NCBI RefSeq assembly: GCF_029893355.1
Contig: NZ_JARZAI010000011.1
Coordinates: 124,001 to 188,000, forward strand
DNA length: 64,000 bases
Direction of reading: 5' to 3'
Origin: Kitasatospora sp. MAA4
Lineage (GTDB): Bacteria; Actinomycetota; Actinomycetes; Streptomycetales; Streptomycetaceae
Shown here in pieces: positions 25,086 to 33,752 of this stretch (position 1 is its first letter; each line of letters opens with the position of its first letter). Below the pieces are notes generated by a model. It saw nothing but the letters and a program-made list of their open reading frames with translations, did no database searches and was not told the DNA's origin. Both the position numbers and the translations under genes were made by a program.

Positions 25086-25324
25086 GCCTCGACCGGGCGT
25101 GGTGGCCGGTCCGAGCCGGTACCCGGCCGAAACCGAGTGCAACCATTCCGAATTTCGGACAAACCATTGACGTGTCGTAGGCAGCTGATCACTCTTGGGT
25201 GCAGCTCTCCGACGCGAGGGGACGCCAAGGAACTGACGGCCAGGGGGACCGGAGCCCGCTCCGGTCGCGCCGCAGCGGCCTTGGCGAGTGCGGAGCGCCG
25301 CAGGACGGGTCAGGGCCCGTACCT

Positions 25325-25359
25325 GGCGGCCACGCCGGTCCGTGCCCGGCGTGGCCGCT
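25325..25359. terminator. Terminator between convergent genes
   Basis: A 12-13-bp perfect stem (25327-25338 with 25346-25357, extended by one pair) and a 7-base loop lie just beyond the minus-strand stop at 25382. The 240 bases before it, from 25086, hold no gene, only a TTGACG at 25167 and a small hairpin near 25250. Confidence 0.75.
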
Positions 25360-25381
25360 GTCCACACCGGGCGACGCACCG

Positions 25382-26362
25382 TCAGCTCGCGACCGTGCGG
25401 AAGGTGCGGCGGTAGGTGCTCGGCGGCACGTCCAGTCGGCCGCGCAGCTGGGCGCGCAGCGAGGCCGCCGTCCCGAAGCCCGACTGCCGGGCCACCTGGT
25501 CGATGCTCAGGTCGGTCAGCTCCAGCAGCTCCCGGGCCCGCGCGGTCCGCTGCACCGTCAGCCACTGGCCCGGGCTGCTGCCGGTCTCCTCGCGGAACCG
25601 CCGGGTGAAGGTCCGCACGCTCATCCCCGCGCGGTCCGCCAACTCGCGCAGCACCAGCGGTTCGGCCAGGTGCTCCAGCGCCCAGGACCGGGTGGGCGCG
25701 GTACTGCCGGTCCCCGCGCCCGCCGCGGGGACGTGCAGGTCCACGTACTGGCGCTGGCCGCCCTCGCGCCACGGCGGCACGATGCAGGTCCGGGCCACCT
25801 GGTTGGCCACCGCGCCGCCGTGGTCGCGGCGGACCAGATGCAGGCAGAGGTCGACCCCGGCGGCCACCCCGCCCGAGGTCAGCAGGTCGCCGTCGTCGGT
25901 GTAGAGGACGTCGGGGGCGAGCTGCACCTGCGGGAAGAGCGCGGCGAACCGGTCGGTGTACCGCCAGTGGGTGGTGGCCGGACGGCCGTCCAACAGGCCG
26001 GCCGCGGCCAGGACGAAGGCGCCGGTGCAGATCGAGACCACCCGGGCGCCGGGCCGGATCCGGGCCAGGGCCGCCGCCATCTCCGGCGTCAACCGGCCCT
26101 CCAGGTACGGCAGTCCGAGATCGCGGGCGGCGGGCACCACCACGGTGTCGGCCCGTTCGAGGAGTTCGGGGCCGTGGTCGACGGCGATCCGGAAGTCGCT
26201 GCTGCTGGCCACCGGCCGGCCGTCCACGGTGCAGGTTTCGACCCGGTAGAGCGGGTTGCCGTCCGGCCCGATGGCCGACTCGAAGATCCGCGAGGGGATA
26301 CCCAGTTCGAACGCGATCACCCGGTCGAGCGCGAGTACCGCGACGCGATGCACTGCCGTCAT
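25382..26362 (-). CDS. GlxA-family transcriptional regulator (DJ-1/PfpI plus AraC HTH)
   Basis: The 326-residue protein starts at ATG 26362. Residues 1-180 are a DJ-1/PfpI amidotransferase-like fold with the elbow V-S-I-C-T-G-A-F-V-L-A-A-A-G-L-L and T-H-W. The C-terminal 100 residues are an AraC-type double helix-turn-helix (L-A-D-R-A-G-M-S-V-R-T-F-T-R-R-F, then I-D-Q-V-A-R-Q-S-G-F-G-T-A-A-S-L). Such regulators sense small metabolites. The MFS gene is divergent with 104 bases between, so it is a plausible target. Confidence 0.9.
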   Translation of the reverse strand: MTAVHRVAVLALDRVIAFELGIPSRIFESAIGPDGNPLYRVETCTVDGRPVASSSDFRIAVDHGPELLERADTVVVPAARDLGLPYLEGRLTPEMAAALARIRPGARVVSICTGAFVLAAAGLLDGRPATTHWRYTDRFAALFPQVQLAPDVLYTDDGDLLTSGGVAAGVDLCLHLVRRDHGGAVANQVARTCIVPPWREGGQRQYVDLHVPAAGAGTGSTAPTRSWALEHLAEPLVLRELADRAGMSVRTFTRRFREETGSSPGQWLTVQRTARARELLELTDLSIDQVARQSGFGTAASLRAQLRGRLDVPPSTYRRTFRTVAS

Positions 26363-26466
26363 GGCCACAGTGTGACCCAGAACCCGAGGACCCGTGGCCG
26401 GATCCTTGCGGAAAGTGGCAGTCAGGCCACTCGTCCGGTCAGCGGCGGCCCGCGAGACTCGCTCAG

Positions 26467-27771
26467 GTGACCGAACTGAGCACCGCCCCCGGCCCACCTG
26501 ACCAGCTCCCGAGCAGACCGCCGCGCCTGCACTACGCCTGGGTGGTGGCGGGCGTCGCGCTGATCGTCCTGGTCGGTTCGGCCGGCTTCCGGTCCGCCCC
26601 GAGCCTGATGATGGACGCCTGGAACAGCCAGTTCGGCTGGTCCCGCGCCACCATCTCCAGCGCCGTCTCGGTCAACCTCGTGCTGTACGGGCTGACCGCA
26701 CCGTTCGCCGCCGCGCTGATGGACCGCTTCGGCGTCCGGTTGGTCACCGTCTGCGCGCTGCTGACCATCTCGATCGGCTCCGGGCTGACCATCCTGATGA
26801 CCCAGAGCTGGCAACTGGTGCTCTGCTGGGGCGTCCTGGTGGGCCTGGGCAGCGGCTCGATGGCCGGGGCCTTCGCCAGCACCATCAGCGGCCGCTGGTT
26901 CCAGGCCCGCCAGGGGCTGGTGGTCGGCGTGCTGACGGCGGCCGGCGCGGCTGGCAACCTGGTCTTCATGCCGGTGCTCGCCTGGCTGGTGCAGGCGCAG
27001 GGCTGGAAGACCGCGGTGGTGGTGGTCTCGCTTTCGGCGACCGTGGTGTCCGTCCCGGTCCTGCTGCTGATGCGCGAGCGGCCGGCCGATCTGGGCCTGC
27101 TGCCGTACGGCGCCGGCCCGGACGACGTGGTGCCCGTCCGGCCGACCGGCGGCGCGCTGGCCCGCACCCTGCGGGTGCTGCGCACGGCCGCCCGGCACCG
27201 GGCGTTCTGGCTGCTCGCCGGGTCGTTCGCGATCTGCGGGGCGACCACCAACGGACTGGTCGGCACGCACTTCATCCCCGCCGCGCACGACCACGGCCTG
27301 CCGGAGACCACGGCGGCGAGCCTGCTCGCGCTGATCGGCCTCTTCGACGTGGTCGGCACGGTGGCCAGCGGCTGGTTCACCGACCGGTTGGACTCGCGCC
27401 GGCTGCTGATCATCTACTACACGCTGCGCGGGATCTCGCTGGTCTTCCTGCCGCACCTGTTCGCGGGCACGCTCAAGCCGCCGATCCTGGCCTTCGTGAT
27501 CTTCTACGGTCTGGACTGGGTCGCCACCGTCCCGCCCACGGTCGCGCTCTGCCGCCGGCACTTCGGCGAGGACGCGCCGATCGTCTTCGGCTGGGTGCTG
27601 GCCTTCCACCAGATCGGTGCCGCGGTGGTCGCCACACTGGCGGGCCTGGTACGCGACAAGCTCGGCGACTACACCCTCGCCTGGTACGGCGCGGGCGGGC
27701 TGTGCGCGGTCGCGGTGCTGCTCTGCCTGGCGCTGCGCGGCGGGCGTCCCACCGCGGTCGCGGCCGCCTGA
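26467..27771 (+). CDS. MFS transporter
   Basis: The 434-residue protein has about 12 hydrophobic segments and the MFS loop-2/3 motif D-R-F-G-V-R after the second helix. The layout resembles the oxalate/formate antiporter-like and monocarboxylate-type subgroup (H-Y-A-W-V-V-A-G-V-A at the first helix). It starts at GTG 26467. The divergent GlxA-type regulator is its likely controller. Substrate unknown. Confidence 0.85.
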   Translation: MTELSTAPGPPDQLPSRPPRLHYAWVVAGVALIVLVGSAGFRSAPSLMMDAWNSQFGWSRATISSAVSVNLVLYGLTAPFAAALMDRFGVRLVTVCALLTISIGSGLTILMTQSWQLVLCWGVLVGLGSGSMAGAFASTISGRWFQARQGLVVGVLTAAGAAGNLVFMPVLAWLVQAQGWKTAVVVVSLSATVVSVPVLLLMRERPADLGLLPYGAGPDDVVPVRPTGGALARTLRVLRTAARHRAFWLLAGSFAICGATTNGLVGTHFIPAAHDHGLPETTAASLLALIGLFDVVGTVASGWFTDRLDSRRLLIIYYTLRGISLVFLPHLFAGTLKPPILAFVIFYGLDWVATVPPTVALCRRHFGEDAPIVFGWVLAFHQIGAAVVATLAGLVRDKLGDYTLAWYGAGGLCAVAVLLCLALRGGRPTAVAAA

Positions 27772-27776
27772 CGGTG

Positions 27777-28334
27777 ATGACCGAGAATGGCCCGATGAGC
27801 CTGCACTTCGCGCTGGACCCCGAGCTGACCGACGAACTGGGCGCGGAGATCCTGACGCTCTGGACCGACGCCAGCAACGCCGGCGGCAGCGTCGGGTTCG
27901 TCCCCCCGGTCACCGAGGACGACGTCCGCGCCACCGCCGACAAGCAGTTCGCGGGCGTCGGCACGGCCGCGGACCCCTGGGCCGACCGGCTGCTGGTCGC
28001 CCGGGAGGCGGCGACCGGACGACTGGCCGGGGTGCTGTTCTTCGAGTCCATGCGCTTCGGGCTGATGGATCACTGGCGGCTGCTCAAGCGGGTCATGGTG
28101 CACCCCGAGTTCCAGGGCCGCGGCTACGGCCTGCGGCTGATGGCGCAGGCCGAGCTGGTCGCCCGTGACTGGGGGCTGGCCGGGCTGCGGCTGACCGTCC
28201 GCGGCGGACAGGGCCTGGAGCGGTTCTACCAGCGCTGCGGCTACCGGGAGGTGGGCCGGGCGCCCGGCGCGATCCGGGTGGCGGCCGGGGACGACCGGGA
28301 CGAGGTCACCTTCTGGCTGGAGCTGCGCCCGTAG
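27777..28334 (+). CDS. GNAT-family N-acetyltransferase
   Basis: About 185 residues with the acetyl-CoA loop H-P-E-F-Q-G-R-G-Y-G-L-R-L-M and the later beta-bulge and Y-Q-R-C-G-Y-R-E-V-G-R motif of GNAT enzymes. It follows the MFS gene by 5 bases, so it is probably co-transcribed. Starts GTG 27774, ATG 27777 and ATG 27795 are possible. Acceptor unknown. Confidence 0.85.
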   Translation: MTENGPMSLHFALDPELTDELGAEILTLWTDASNAGGSVGFVPPVTEDDVRATADKQFAGVGTAADPWADRLLVAREAATGRLAGVLFFESMRFGLMDHWRLLKRVMVHPEFQGRGYGLRLMAQAELVARDWGLAGLRLTVRGGQGLERFYQRCGYREVGRAPGAIRVAAGDDRDEVTFWLELRP

Positions 28335-28441
28335 GGCCTGTCCGGGCGCGTCGGCAGGCATGCTTCACTGGGAGGCCGGTCCGACCCCGTCCGGTCGGGC
28401 CGCCCGCTCCGCCGCCGTACCCGTGAAGAAGGAAGCCTTCC

Positions 28442-28759
28442 GTGAGCACGAAGTCGCACGCCACGCTCCGTTACACCTCCCTGCGGGCCAGCATCTTCCT
28501 CGCCTGCCTGCTGGTCGCCGCCCTGCTGGGGCACTTCGGGATCATCCCGGTGGCGGGTCCGGCCGGGATGGTCTTCCTGGTCCTGCTCGCGGGCCTGGTC
28601 TCGGCTCCGATCAGCTACGTGGTGCTGAGCAAGCAGCGCGACGAGATGTCGGAGCAGATCGTGGGCAAGGTGGCCGGCCTGCGCACCCGCACCAGCCAGC
28701 GGATCGCGGCGCAGAACGCCGAGGAGGACGCGGCCGACGACGCCGCGCGGGCGCAGTAG
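28442..28759 (+). CDS. DUF4229 small membrane protein
   Basis: The 105-residue protein starts at GTG 28442 with a GAAGAAGGAAG site. Two hydrophobic segments (S-I-F-L-A-C-L-L-V-A-A-L-L and M-V-F-L-V-L-L-A-G-L-V-S) are joined by a short loop, with a charged cytoplasmic tail rich in E, D and A. This matches DUF4229, an actinobacterial family of unknown function. Confidence 0.8.
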   Translation: MSTKSHATLRYTSLRASIFLACLLVAALLGHFGIIPVAGPAGMVFLVLLAGLVSAPISYVVLSKQRDEMSEQIVGKVAGLRTRTSQRIAAQNAEEDAADDAARAQ

Positions 28760-28778
28760 GCACGGGTCCGGCACCGAG

Positions 28779-29786
28779 GTGAACCAGGTGACCGCCGGCA
28801 AGCCGCGCCGGCCGACCGGGCGCGACGTGGCGCAGCTGGCCGGCGTCTCGCAGGCCACCGTCTCGCTGGTCTTCTCCGGCTCCGAGGCGGGCCACCGGGT
28901 GTCCGAGACGACCCGCCAGCGGGTGCTGGACGCCGCCCGCGGCCTCGGCTACCGGCCGCAGGCGGCCGGTCGGCAGCTGCGACTGGGCCGCAGCGGCATG
29001 GCGCTGCTGGCCGTGCCGAACCTGCAGGGCCCGTTCTTCGGACGGGTGCTGGCGGGCGTGCACGAGGAGGCGGCCCGACACGGGCTGGCCGTGGTGGTCA
29101 GCTCCGGCTGGAACGCCGCCACGCTGGCCGAGGCCGCCACCACCAGCCGCTTCGACGGACTGCTGATCTGCTCCCCGGACGACAGCCAGCTCGGCGAGCT
29201 GCCGCCCGGCACCCCGGCGGTGTTCCTGGACGCCGACCCGGCCACGGCCGGCGGCGCCCCCACCGTCGAACTCGACCTCGCGGGGGGCATGCGGGCGGTT
29301 GTCGCGCACCTGGTGGCGCTCGGCCACCGGCGGCTCGGCCGGCTGCGCTCGTCCCACGCCGCGTACACCTTCCGGGTCCGGCAGGCCGCCTTCGAGCAGG
29401 CCGCGCAGGGTCTGGAGGTGCTGGAACTCGGGGTCCAGCTGAACCAGGGGGCGGCGGCCGCCCGGCTCGCGGGGCTCGAGCTGCTGGACCGGCCCGACCG
29501 GCCGCGGGCGGTGGTCTGCGACGACGACGTGGTGGCCTCCGGCCTCTACCAGGCGGCGGCCGAGCTGCGGCTGCGGATCCCCGCGGACGTCTCGGTGGTC
29601 GGCATCGACAACGTCGCGGTGGCCGGGTTGCTCGCCCCGCCGCTGACGACGCTGGACCTGCCGGGCGAGCAGCTGGGCCGGGCCGGGATCGCGGCCCTGG
29701 CGGGGGTGCTGCGCGGCGAGCCGGTGAGTCCGGTCGAGCCGCTGGCCACCTCACTGATCGTCAGATCATCCACGACGGCCGCCTGA
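28779..29786 (+). CDS. LacI-family transcriptional regulator
   Basis: The 335-residue protein has an N-terminal LacI helix-turn-helix (D-V-A-Q-L-A-G-V-S-Q-A-T-V-S-L-V-F) with hinge R-V-L-D-A-A-R-G-L-G-Y-R-P, then a periplasmic-binding-like effector domain with V-S-V-V-G-I-D-N. The effector is probably a sugar or related metabolite. No transporter or catabolic operon is adjacent on this strand, so the target is unclear. GTG 28779 and GTG 28788 are both possible starts. Confidence 0.92.
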   Translation: MNQVTAGKPRRPTGRDVAQLAGVSQATVSLVFSGSEAGHRVSETTRQRVLDAARGLGYRPQAAGRQLRLGRSGMALLAVPNLQGPFFGRVLAGVHEEAARHGLAVVVSSGWNAATLAEAATTSRFDGLLICSPDDSQLGELPPGTPAVFLDADPATAGGAPTVELDLAGGMRAVVAHLVALGHRRLGRLRSSHAAYTFRVRQAAFEQAAQGLEVLELGVQLNQGAAAARLAGLELLDRPDRPRAVVCDDDVVASGLYQAAAELRLRIPADVSVVGIDNVAVAGLLAPPLTTLDLPGEQLGRAGIAALAGVLRGEPVSPVEPLATSLIVRSSTTAA

Positions 29787-29840
29787 TCGGCTGAGCTGCT
29801 CGTGTGAATTGTCGTTCGATCGGACCGCGCCGCCGTTCGT

Positions 29841-31049
29841 TCAGGCCGTTGCCAGTGCGGCGCTCTCGCCGCCGACCGGGGCCGCGCCGAACCAGCGGCG
29901 GGCGCCGAACAGCAGCAGGGCGCCCAGCGAGATCCCGCCGACCGAGCACCAGGCCACCGCCGTCAGCGAGTTCGCCACCAGCGAGCCGGAGACCGCGTAG
30001 CCCAGTGCGTTCCCGGTGGCGAAGAGGGTGACCAGCCAGGCGAACGCCTCGGTGACCGTCCCGGTCGGCGCCAGCTCGGCGACCAGCACGAACGCGGCCG
30101 CCAGCAGCGGCGCCAGGCCGATGCCCGAGAGCAGCGCCAGTGCGGTCATCGGCCCGGCGGCCGGGAGCAGCAGCAGCGGCAGGTAGGAGACGGCCATCGC
30201 GGCCGCCAGCACCCAGGTGCGGGTGGCGGTGCTGCTGCGCCACTGGACGGCACCGTAGGCGAGCGCTCCGAGCAGCCCGCCGAGGGCGGCCAGTGCGAGC
30301 AGGGTGCCTGCGCCGCCGAGGAGTTGGCCGTGGTGGCGCTCGGCGTAGGCGATGAAGAGGACGTTCTGCGCGCCGACCGTCCAGCCCGCGCCGGCCAGGC
30401 CGATCAGCAGCAGCACCAGGCCGGGGGAGCGCAGCGGCCCGAGCAGGCCGGCGCCGTGCTCGCGCGGCGGCGCCTGCCAGGCGCGGGCCGGTGCGGCGGT
30501 CGCCACCACCAGTGCGCCCAGCAGGCCGAGGCCGGCCGCCGTCCAGAGTGCGGCGATCGGGCTGAGCCAGCCGGCGATGCCGGCCACCGCGAGCGGTCCG
30601 GCGACGTAGAGGATCTGCTGGGAGGCCGAGTCGAAGGCGTAGGCGGTGTCGAGCTGCTCCTCCTCGACGACCACCGGCCAGAGCGCGCGCAGGCACGGCT
30701 CCAGCGGGGGCATCGCGAGACCGGCGATCGCGGCGCCGATCGGCGCGCCGACCGCGCTGCCGGGGTTCAGGGCGAGCAGCGCGTAGCCGAGGCCGGCCAC
30801 CACCGCGGCGCAGAGCAGCACCCGAGGCTGGCCGGTGCGGTCCACGATCCGTCCGAGCGCCGGTCCGCCGATCGCGGCGGCGATCGCGTAGGCGGCGGTG
30901 GCCAGGCCGATCCTGCTGTACGGCGCGCCGGCCTCGCGCAGCGCGAGGGCGATGACCAGCGCGGTCATGCCGGCCGGGAGGCGGCCGAGCAGGGTCCCGA
31001 AGAGCAGCCGGGTGACGTGGGGGGCGCGGAGCAGGGCGAGGTAGCCCAC
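29841..31049 (-). CDS. MFS transporter, drug-efflux-like
   Basis: The 402-residue protein has about 12 hydrophobic helices, with G-R-I-V-D-R-T-G-Q-P-R in the loop after helix 2 and G-P-L-A-V-A-G-I-A-G in helix 5. It starts at GTG 31049. A perfect palindrome 42 bases upstream suggests repression by a TetR- or GntR-like factor encoded elsewhere. Substrate unknown. Confidence 0.85.
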   Translation of the reverse strand: MGYLALLRAPHVTRLLFGTLLGRLPAGMTALVIALALREAGAPYSRIGLATAAYAIAAAIGGPALGRIVDRTGQPRVLLCAAVVAGLGYALLALNPGSAVGAPIGAAIAGLAMPPLEPCLRALWPVVVEEEQLDTAYAFDSASQQILYVAGPLAVAGIAGWLSPIAALWTAAGLGLLGALVVATAAPARAWQAPPREHGAGLLGPLRSPGLVLLLIGLAGAGWTVGAQNVLFIAYAERHHGQLLGGAGTLLALAALGGLLGALAYGAVQWRSSTATRTWVLAAAMAVSYLPLLLLPAAGPMTALALLSGIGLAPLLAAAFVLVAELAPTGTVTEAFAWLVTLFATGNALGYAVSGSLVANSLTAVAWCSVGGISLGALLLFGARRWFGAAPVGGESAALATA

Positions 31050-31090
31050 GGGGTGTCTCCCGGGCGGCAGGGGTGGTGGACACCTATGAA

Positions 31091-31104
31091 GTTATACGTA
31101 TAAC
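31091..31104. promoter_or_regulatory. Perfect 14-bp palindrome, probable operator
   Basis: GTTATACGTATAAC is fully self-complementary and very AT-rich for this genome. It sits upstream of the minus-strand MFS gene, where a repressor site would be expected. Confidence 0.6.
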
Positions 31105-31373
31105 CGATCGTCGGTCAATCTGGGATCGGCGGTAGCGGGGGGTCGTTCGTGGGCGCAACTCAAACAAGTACTTTGAACATCTCAAATCTTTACTGCTAAC
31201 GTGACGCCCATGACCACCTCCAGCCGCCGCGCGTGTCGCCCCCCGCGTCGCAGCTGTAGTTAGGCGGTACGAGCTCCGCTTCACCGAACGCCCGGGCACC
31301 TCATCGTCCGGGTAGGTTCCCGCGCCGTGCCGCCGCCCTTCCCCCGGACACCCCTTTTCCCATCCCCGCCCAT
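31105..31373. other. Degraded 5' region of the symporter pseudogene
   Basis: An AT-rich promoter-like part (31160-31200, with CTCAAA repeats flanking AGTACTTTG) leads to ATG 31210. That opens only 17 codons before TAG 31261. No sequence resembling the first 85-90 residues of the symporter is present in any frame. The motif GTAGTTAGG occurs at 31256-31264 and again at 32005-32013. Confidence 0.5.
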
Positions 31374-32012
31374 CCCCTCACCGGTCTCGTCGCCGTCTCC
31401 ATCGGCCCGACGATCGGTCTGGTGACCAACCCCGGCCGCGGCACCCACCTCTCCACCAGCGGCCTCAAGGCCCCTGCGGACTCCGGCTCCTGGGTCGACT
31501 TCCTGACCGGAATCATCCCGACCAACATCGCGGACGCCTTCCTCAAGGTGAACGTCCTGCAGATCGTCTTCCTCGCCGTGGTGGCCGGAGCCGCGATCCT
31601 CAAGGTCGGCGAGAAGGCCGCGCCGATCCTCAAGCTCAACGAGTCGCTGCTCGAACTCGTGCAGACCGCCCTGTGGTGGGTGATCCGGCTCGCCCCGCTC
31701 GGCACCCTCGGCCTGATCGGCAAGTCGGTGGCCGTGTACGGCTGGGACCTGCTGCAGCCGCTGGCCACCTTCACCGCCGACATCTACCTCGGCTGCGCGC
31801 TGGTGCTGTTCGGCGTCTACCCGCTGCTGCTGCGCTTCGTCGGCGGACTCAACCCGCTCAACTTCTTCAAGGGCGCCTGGCCCGCCATCCAGCTGGCCTT
31901 CGTCTCGCGCTCCTCGGTCGGCACCCTGCCGGTCACCCGCCGGGTCACCGAACGCCTCGGCGTCCCCGGCGAGTACGCGAGTTTCGCCGTCCCGTTGGGT
32001 AGTCGTAGTTAG
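31374..32012 (+). pseudogene. Dicarboxylate/amino acid:cation symporter, middle fragment
   Basis: From L-T-G-L-V-A-V-S-I-G onward the frame matches the middle of a DAACS/SDF-family symporter. Recognisable parts are F-L-T-G-I-I-P-T-N, L-N/K-V-N-V-L-Q-I-V-F, the A-L-W-W-V-I-R-L-A-P-L-G-T-L-G-L-I-G helix and A-F-V-S-R-S-S-V-G-T-L-P-V-T with the conserved S-R-S-S-V-G-T. It ends at F-A-V-P-L-G followed by foreign codons and TAG. The first 85-90 residues are missing. The remainder of the protein lies at 34813-35255, beyond an insertion. The gene cannot give a working transporter. Confidence 0.9.
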
Positions 32013-32213
32013 GGGAGATGAGGGCGGGGGTATGAGCAAGGATGTCACTCCCCGTGATTTTCTGTGGTCCAGCCGGCGTCGGGGACCCGGACGGAAACGG
32101 ACATGCCGGGCGCAGTGGTGGGAGTGGAGAGTAGTGATGCGCAGCTCGTTCCCGTGGCGTCGCTGGCGTCCATCTGACGGCTTGTGCGGCGGGCAACTGC
32201 ACGACATGCACGA

Positions 32214-32249
32214 AGCCCCTACAGGGCCCAGGCGAGCCTTGCAGGGGCT
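32214..32249 (-). terminator. Imperfect hairpin after the DUF397 gene
   Basis: A 7-bp perfect outer stem AGCCCCT/AGGGGCT, extended with two mismatches, lies 15-50 bases beyond the minus-strand stop at 32264. The 250 bases from 32013 hold no convincing gene. Confidence 0.5.
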
Positions 32250-32263
32250 GGGTGGAGGGTCGG

Positions 32264-32470
32264 TCAGACGGTGCCGAAGTCGCCCGCCTTGACCCTGGCG
32301 ACGAACGCAGCGAACGCGTCGGTAGGGAAGATCAGGGCGCCACCCTGGGGGTTCTTCGAGTCACGGACGGGGACGGCACCCGGGAAGCCGTCGGCAACCT
32401 CGATGCAGTCGCCGCCGTTGCCGCTGTACGTGCTCTTGCGCCAGCTGGCGGCGGTCAGGTCAGGAAGCAT
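32264..32470 (-). CDS. DUF397 small protein
   Basis: The 68-residue protein has the DUF397 hallmarks: W-R-K-S-T-Y-S-G-N-G-G-D-C-I-E-V, V-R-D-S-K-N-P and the C-terminal F-A-A-F-V-A-R-V-K-A-G. In Streptomyces such proteins partner the XRE/DUF5753 regulator encoded immediately upstream; BldB and WhiJ-type pairs are the known examples. ATG 32470 with GAGAGGAC is preferred; TTG 32476 is possible. It overlaps the regulator gene by 11 bases. Confidence 0.9.
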   Translation of the reverse strand: MLPDLTAASWRKSTYSGNGGDCIEVADGFPGAVPVRDSKNPQGGALIFPTDAFAAFVARVKAGDFGTV

Positions 32471-33296
32471 GTTCAAAGTCCTCTCGTAGCCTGCGGAACA
32501 TGGTCAGCGATGCAGCCGGGGACTGCGCTTCGGCTTGAAGTTGATCGTAGTCCTCAGCCCAGCTGGCCACGGTCTCACTATCCCGCTCCAGGTAGCCGCG
32601 CTGAAGCCCTTCCGTGTACCCAAGCATCACGCGGCCTGGCATCGTGAGCAGCGTCACGGGGTGGCTTAGCGGGTGTGCCTCGGCGATGGAGTGAAGTGCA
32701 ATCTGAATCGTCGTCTTCGGCTGCTGGGCAACGTCCTCGAGGTGTCGAAGCTGGCGGATCATCACGTCCGGCCCGCCGATGGGTCGGTCAAGGCATGTCT
32801 CGTCCATGATGGTGCGAAGGGTCGGACGTGGTGTCTTGGCGAAGATCCGTTGGCGGTCGAGCAGGAACCTTACGCGCGCGTCGGCCTGGCTCTGGCTGAT
32901 CTTGCCCCGCCGAACGTTGGCTGTCTCCATAGCGGTCGCGTACTCCGCCGTCTGCAACAGGCCGGGGATGATCCGAGGCTGAAAGATCCGGAGCGCTGTC
33001 GCGTTGGCTTCGTGAGCCACATACTCCGGGAAACCCGGAATCAAGGAACCGTTCTTCCAACTCCACCACAGGAGCTCAAGAGACCCCCCAGTGTTCAGGT
33101 GGTGGTCGGCTCGCTGTACGAAGGTCAAGCTCGGTGGCTCTTTTGCCGTCTCCGTGTTCGAGATGTAGGTGTTGGAGTAGCCAACCAAGAGCCCCAGTCC
33201 AACCTGTGTCAGCCCTGCTGCCTCGCGTGACCTGCGAAGTTGAACGGCCAATGCTGCCAATGGTGATGATGTTGGATCAAGTGTTCGCCGGTTCAT
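32460..33296 (-). CDS. XRE-family HTH regulator with DUF5753 domain
   Basis: The 278-residue protein starts at ATG 33296 with a GGGGG site. Residues about 10-70 form an XRE helix-turn-helix (L-R-R-S-R-E-A-A-G-L-T-Q-V-G-L-G-L-L-V-G-Y-S-N-T-Y-I-S-N). The remainder is the DUF5753 domain (I-F-Q-P-R-I-I-P-G-L-L-Q-T-A-E-Y-A, R-Q-R-I-F, D-E-T-C-L). It pairs with the downstream DUF397 protein, a Streptomyces regulator/antagonist arrangement. A 7-bp inverted repeat in the divergent promoter at 33371 is a candidate operator. Confidence 0.92.
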   Translation of the reverse strand: MNRRTLDPTSSPLAALAVQLRRSREAAGLTQVGLGLLVGYSNTYISNTETAKEPPSLTFVQRADHHLNTGGSLELLWWSWKNGSLIPGFPEYVAHEANATALRIFQPRIIPGLLQTAEYATAMETANVRRGKISQSQADARVRFLLDRQRIFAKTPRPTLRTIMDETCLDRPIGGPDVMIRQLRHLEDVAQQPKTTIQIALHSIAEAHPLSHPVTLLTMPGRVMLGYTEGLQRGYLERDSETVASWAEDYDQLQAEAQSPAASLTMFRRLREDFEHAS

Positions 33297-33370
33297 GGTC
33301 GCCCCCAACTTGAGGTGAGTTCGGTTCCAGAGTTGAAGTGCTTCCGATCGTAGGGCTTGCTGCCGATTCT

Positions 33371-33388
33371 TGTAGTGGGATCACTACA
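33371..33388. promoter_or_regulatory. Inverted repeat TGTAGTG-N4-CACTACA
   Basis: Perfect 7-bp arms with a GGAT spacer lie 10 bases upstream of the GTG at 33399 and 75 bases from the XRE start. The position suits a repressor site for both directions. Confidence 0.6.
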
Positions 33389-33398
33389 GGGAGCAGCC

Positions 33399-33752
33399 GT
33401 GACAGAGCTGGAACGCATGAACGAGATGCTGAGACGTCACCAGCAGGAAGCGGAGGACGCTGCGGCAGCGCTGGCGACAGCATTTCAAGTAGCCGAACTG
33501 GCCGAACTGCCCGGCCTGCGACCGGCGTTCCACGCAACAGGGATCAAACAGGGCCCGCATGTATACCTGGGCGGGTGCTCGGCCCGACTGGCGCTAGAAA
33601 TCGCCAACGCGCTGACGGTGTATGCCCGTTGCACGGGGAAGCTGGTCGACGGAGAGTCGTCGCCCATGCTGCGCGCGGTGCTGGCCGATGCAGGTGTGAC
33701 CCCGGCTCTGCCCAGTAACGGAGTGGTGATTATCCGAGGGGAACTGACATGA
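33399..33752 (+). CDS. Element-borne hypothetical protein
   Basis: The 117-residue protein starts at GTG 33399 with CAGGGAGCAG upstream. The N-terminal third is a charged helix (M-N-E-M-L-R-R-H-Q-Q-E-A-E-D-A-A-A-A-L). The rest includes G-P-H-V-Y-L-G-G-C-S-A-R-L-A-L-E-I-A-N-A-L. No known domain recognised. It is first in a row of coupled genes within the insertion and overlaps the next by 4 bases. Confidence 0.75.
   Translation: MTELERMNEMLRRHQQEAEDAAAALATAFQVAELAELPGLRPAFHATGIKQGPHVYLGGCSARLALEIANALTVYARCTGKLVDGESSPMLRAVLADAGVTPALPSNGVVIIRGELT

Noticed and set aside
31210..31263. 17-residue ORF as a regulatory leader peptide
   Set aside because: Arg- and Pro-rich but without the known cysteine-leader pattern; it may simply be the remnant of the lost symporter start.
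32032..32292. 86-codon frame at the left end of the insertion
   Set aside because: It has a plausible ribosome binding site, but the composition (W, R, P, G) is random-like and it overlaps the DUF397 gene and its terminator.
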